From Myxococcales bacterium (GTDB lineage Bacteria > Myxococcota_A > Polyangia > Palsa-1104 > JAEUJZ01), in NCBI GenBank assembly GCA_016794465.1, contig JAEUKA010000001.1, positions 124,001 to 188,000 on the forward strand: 64,000 bases of DNA, in the 5' to 3' direction. How positions within the stretch are numbered: position 1 is the first letter of the stretch; every line of letters begins with the position of its first letter. The notes beneath the pieces were generated by a model that saw only the letters and a list, made by a program, of their open reading frames with translations, did no database searches and was not told where the DNA came from. The position numbers and the translations under genes were made by a program. Below, piece by piece: positions 63,000-64,000 of this stretch.

Positions 63000-64000
63000 A
63001 GTCGTCGAGTCTGCCGGTCTGTATTGCTCTCGTGGGGGAGGAGCCTGCGACGCTGCGCCTGCGCCAGCAAGTCGAGCAAGCCGCCCTGGTCGAGACACCG
63101 CTGTTTGTGGAAGGCGAGCGCGGCTCGGGTCGAGAGCACATCGGTCGTCACATCCACGCCACGTCCGCGCGGCGAGCCGGCGCCTTCATTCGCATCGATG
63201 CCGAGTACGCCGACACTGAGCGCGCGATTGGCAAGCTGCGCCGAGCGCACGGTGGGACGCTGCTGGTCAAAGATCTGCCCTATGGATCGGCGCGGCTGCG
63301 ACGGGTGCTGCAGGGGCTGCTGGAGCGTCAAGAGCACGAAAAGCCGGTCGAGCGTCCCGAGGGGGAATCGGTCGTTCTGCCGCGCCTGGTCTTGACGAGC
63401 GATGTCGAGCTGCCTCGGCTGCTGCAGTCGGGCTTTGTGGCGGCAGAGCTGCTGATGCAGCATCAGGTGACGCGGCTGCGGATTCCACCGCTGCGAGAGC
63501 GGATCGCGGACGTGCCGATCTTGGCCGAGCACTTTCTGGCGCTGCTCGCCGAGCAGCTTGGGCAGCCGCGCAAGCTGTGTACGCGGGCGGTCGATCAGCT
63601 GCTTCGCTATAGCTGGCCGGGCAACCTCGCGGAGCTGCGGGATGTCGTCAATCGGTCGGCGCTGCGCTGTCGGGACACCACGATCGAGCGCTCGGATGTC
63701 GAGGCGGTGCTACCGACGCTGCAAGAGCGGGTGCCGCTGGAACAGCTGTCGCTGGAAGAGATGGTGCGGGTCAAGCTGCGGGCGCTGCTGCAGCGGCTGG
63801 AGGGCTATCCGATCGCCGATCTCTATGAAGAAGTGCTGGGTCACGTTGAGCGGCCGCTGCTGCGCGAGGTGATGTTTCGCACCAGCCACAACCAAGTACG
63901 CGCCGCCGCGATGCTGGGCATCAACCGCAACACCCTGCGCAAAAAGCTGCGCGAGCGCGGCATCGACGGGCAAGAAGCCGGCCCACCCAGCACCGAGACT
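62996..64000 (+). CDS. Degenerate AAA+ protein with Fis-type DNA-binding domain (3' end outside the window)
   Basis: 335 codons from ATG 62996, overlapping dusB by four bases, no stop before the edge. The fold follows NtrC-type AAA+ domains: Walker-A position reads EGERGSGREHIGRH (Lys replaced by Arg), GTLLVKDLP at Walker B, LRIPPLRERIADVPILAEHFL, and YSWPGNLAELRDVVNRS. The sigma-54-contacting GAFTGA loop is missing and the domain is shortened, so ATP-driven sigma-54 activation is unlikely. A Fis helix-turn-helix (QVRAAAMLGINRNTLRKKLRERGI) lies near residues 300-325. Position after dusB matches fis in enterobacteria. Confidence 0.8.
   Translation, partial: MKSSSLPVCIALVGEEPATLRLRQQVEQAALVETPLFVEGERGSGREHIGRHIHATSARRAGAFIRIDAEYADTERAIGKLRRAHGGTLLVKDLPYGSARLRRVLQGLLERQEHEKPVERPEGESVVLPRLVLTSDVELPRLLQSGFVAAELLMQHQVTRLRIPPLRERIADVPILAEHFLALLAEQLGQPRKLCTRAVDQLLRYSWPGNLAELRDVVNRSALRCRDTTIERSDVEAVLPTLQERVPLEQLSLEEMVRVKLRALLQRLEGYPIADLYEEVLGHVERPLLREVMFRTSHNQVRAAAMLGINRNTLRKKLRERGIDGQEAGPPSTET

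Overview
The window is a GC-rich, densely packed bacterial chromosome segment. Several features point to the Myxococcota (deltaproteobacterial) type of organism: Hanks-type Ser/Thr kinases with membrane anchors, one fused to a formylglycine-generating-enzyme domain; an AgmX/PglI-type C-terminal domain; Cys-rich and Gly-rich lipoproteins; NtrC-type regulators; and an AMACR/SCP2 pair. No rRNA or tRNA gene was recognised, so genus-level placement is not possible.

Layout. 1-870: 5' part of a di-haem oxidoreductase (DUF1111) leaving the left edge. 1.0-8.0 kb (+): LamB-type porin, ffh, dapA-dapB, hflX. 7.9-12.6 kb (mostly -): membrane protein, aminotransferase, a small SEC-C protein, and an SCP2-CaiB/BaiF-pdxH operon. 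12.8-17.1 kb (+): VWA surface protein, tsaB-folK-TPR/AIM24 protein. 17.2-20.6 kb (-): ftsH with an overlapping orphan NtrC-type regulator. 20.7-26.8 kb (+): psd, a methyltransferase with a long disordered N-terminus, two lipoproteins, a beta-ureidopropionase-like amidase. 26.9-33.1 kb: outer-membrane barrel, AgmX-domain protein, double pseudo-receiver protein, Ser/Thr kinase. 33.2-36.4 kb (+): boxC and boxB of the aerobic benzoyl-CoA epoxide pathway (boxA is not in the window). 36.4-43.8 kb: MFS exporter, HEAT/TPR protein, preT-preA (dihydropyrimidine dehydrogenase), a cellulose-synthase-like glycosyltransferase, TPR protein. 43.9-49.1 kb (-): cyaY, pheT, pheS, rplT and an unknown gene. 49.4-51.8 kb (+): histidine kinase/OmpR regulator pair.

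The most unusual region is 51.8-58.9 kb. A Ser/Thr kinase gene on the minus strand is cut in two exactly at the codons of its catalytic loop (HRDxKPDN). Its N-terminal half lies at 58.33-58.88 kb and its C-terminal half at 51.77-52.77 kb. Between them lie about 5.6 kb in two modules: a Kef-type antiporter module and a tyrosine-recombinase + mnmD + tgt module. The two modules are separated by a third kinase scrap that again breaks around HRDFKPDN. All three junctions share short direct repeats in the same codon phase. Removing both modules on paper restores an in-frame kinase catalytic loop. I interpret this as nested, site-directed integration into a kinase catalytic-loop sequence; this is an inference.

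58.9-64 kb: a kinase-FGE fusion preceded by a 41-bp tandem repeat array, a small exported protein, then dusB overlapping a degenerate AAA+/Fis-domain protein that leaves the right edge. This last pair recalls the dusB-fis operon of enterobacteria.
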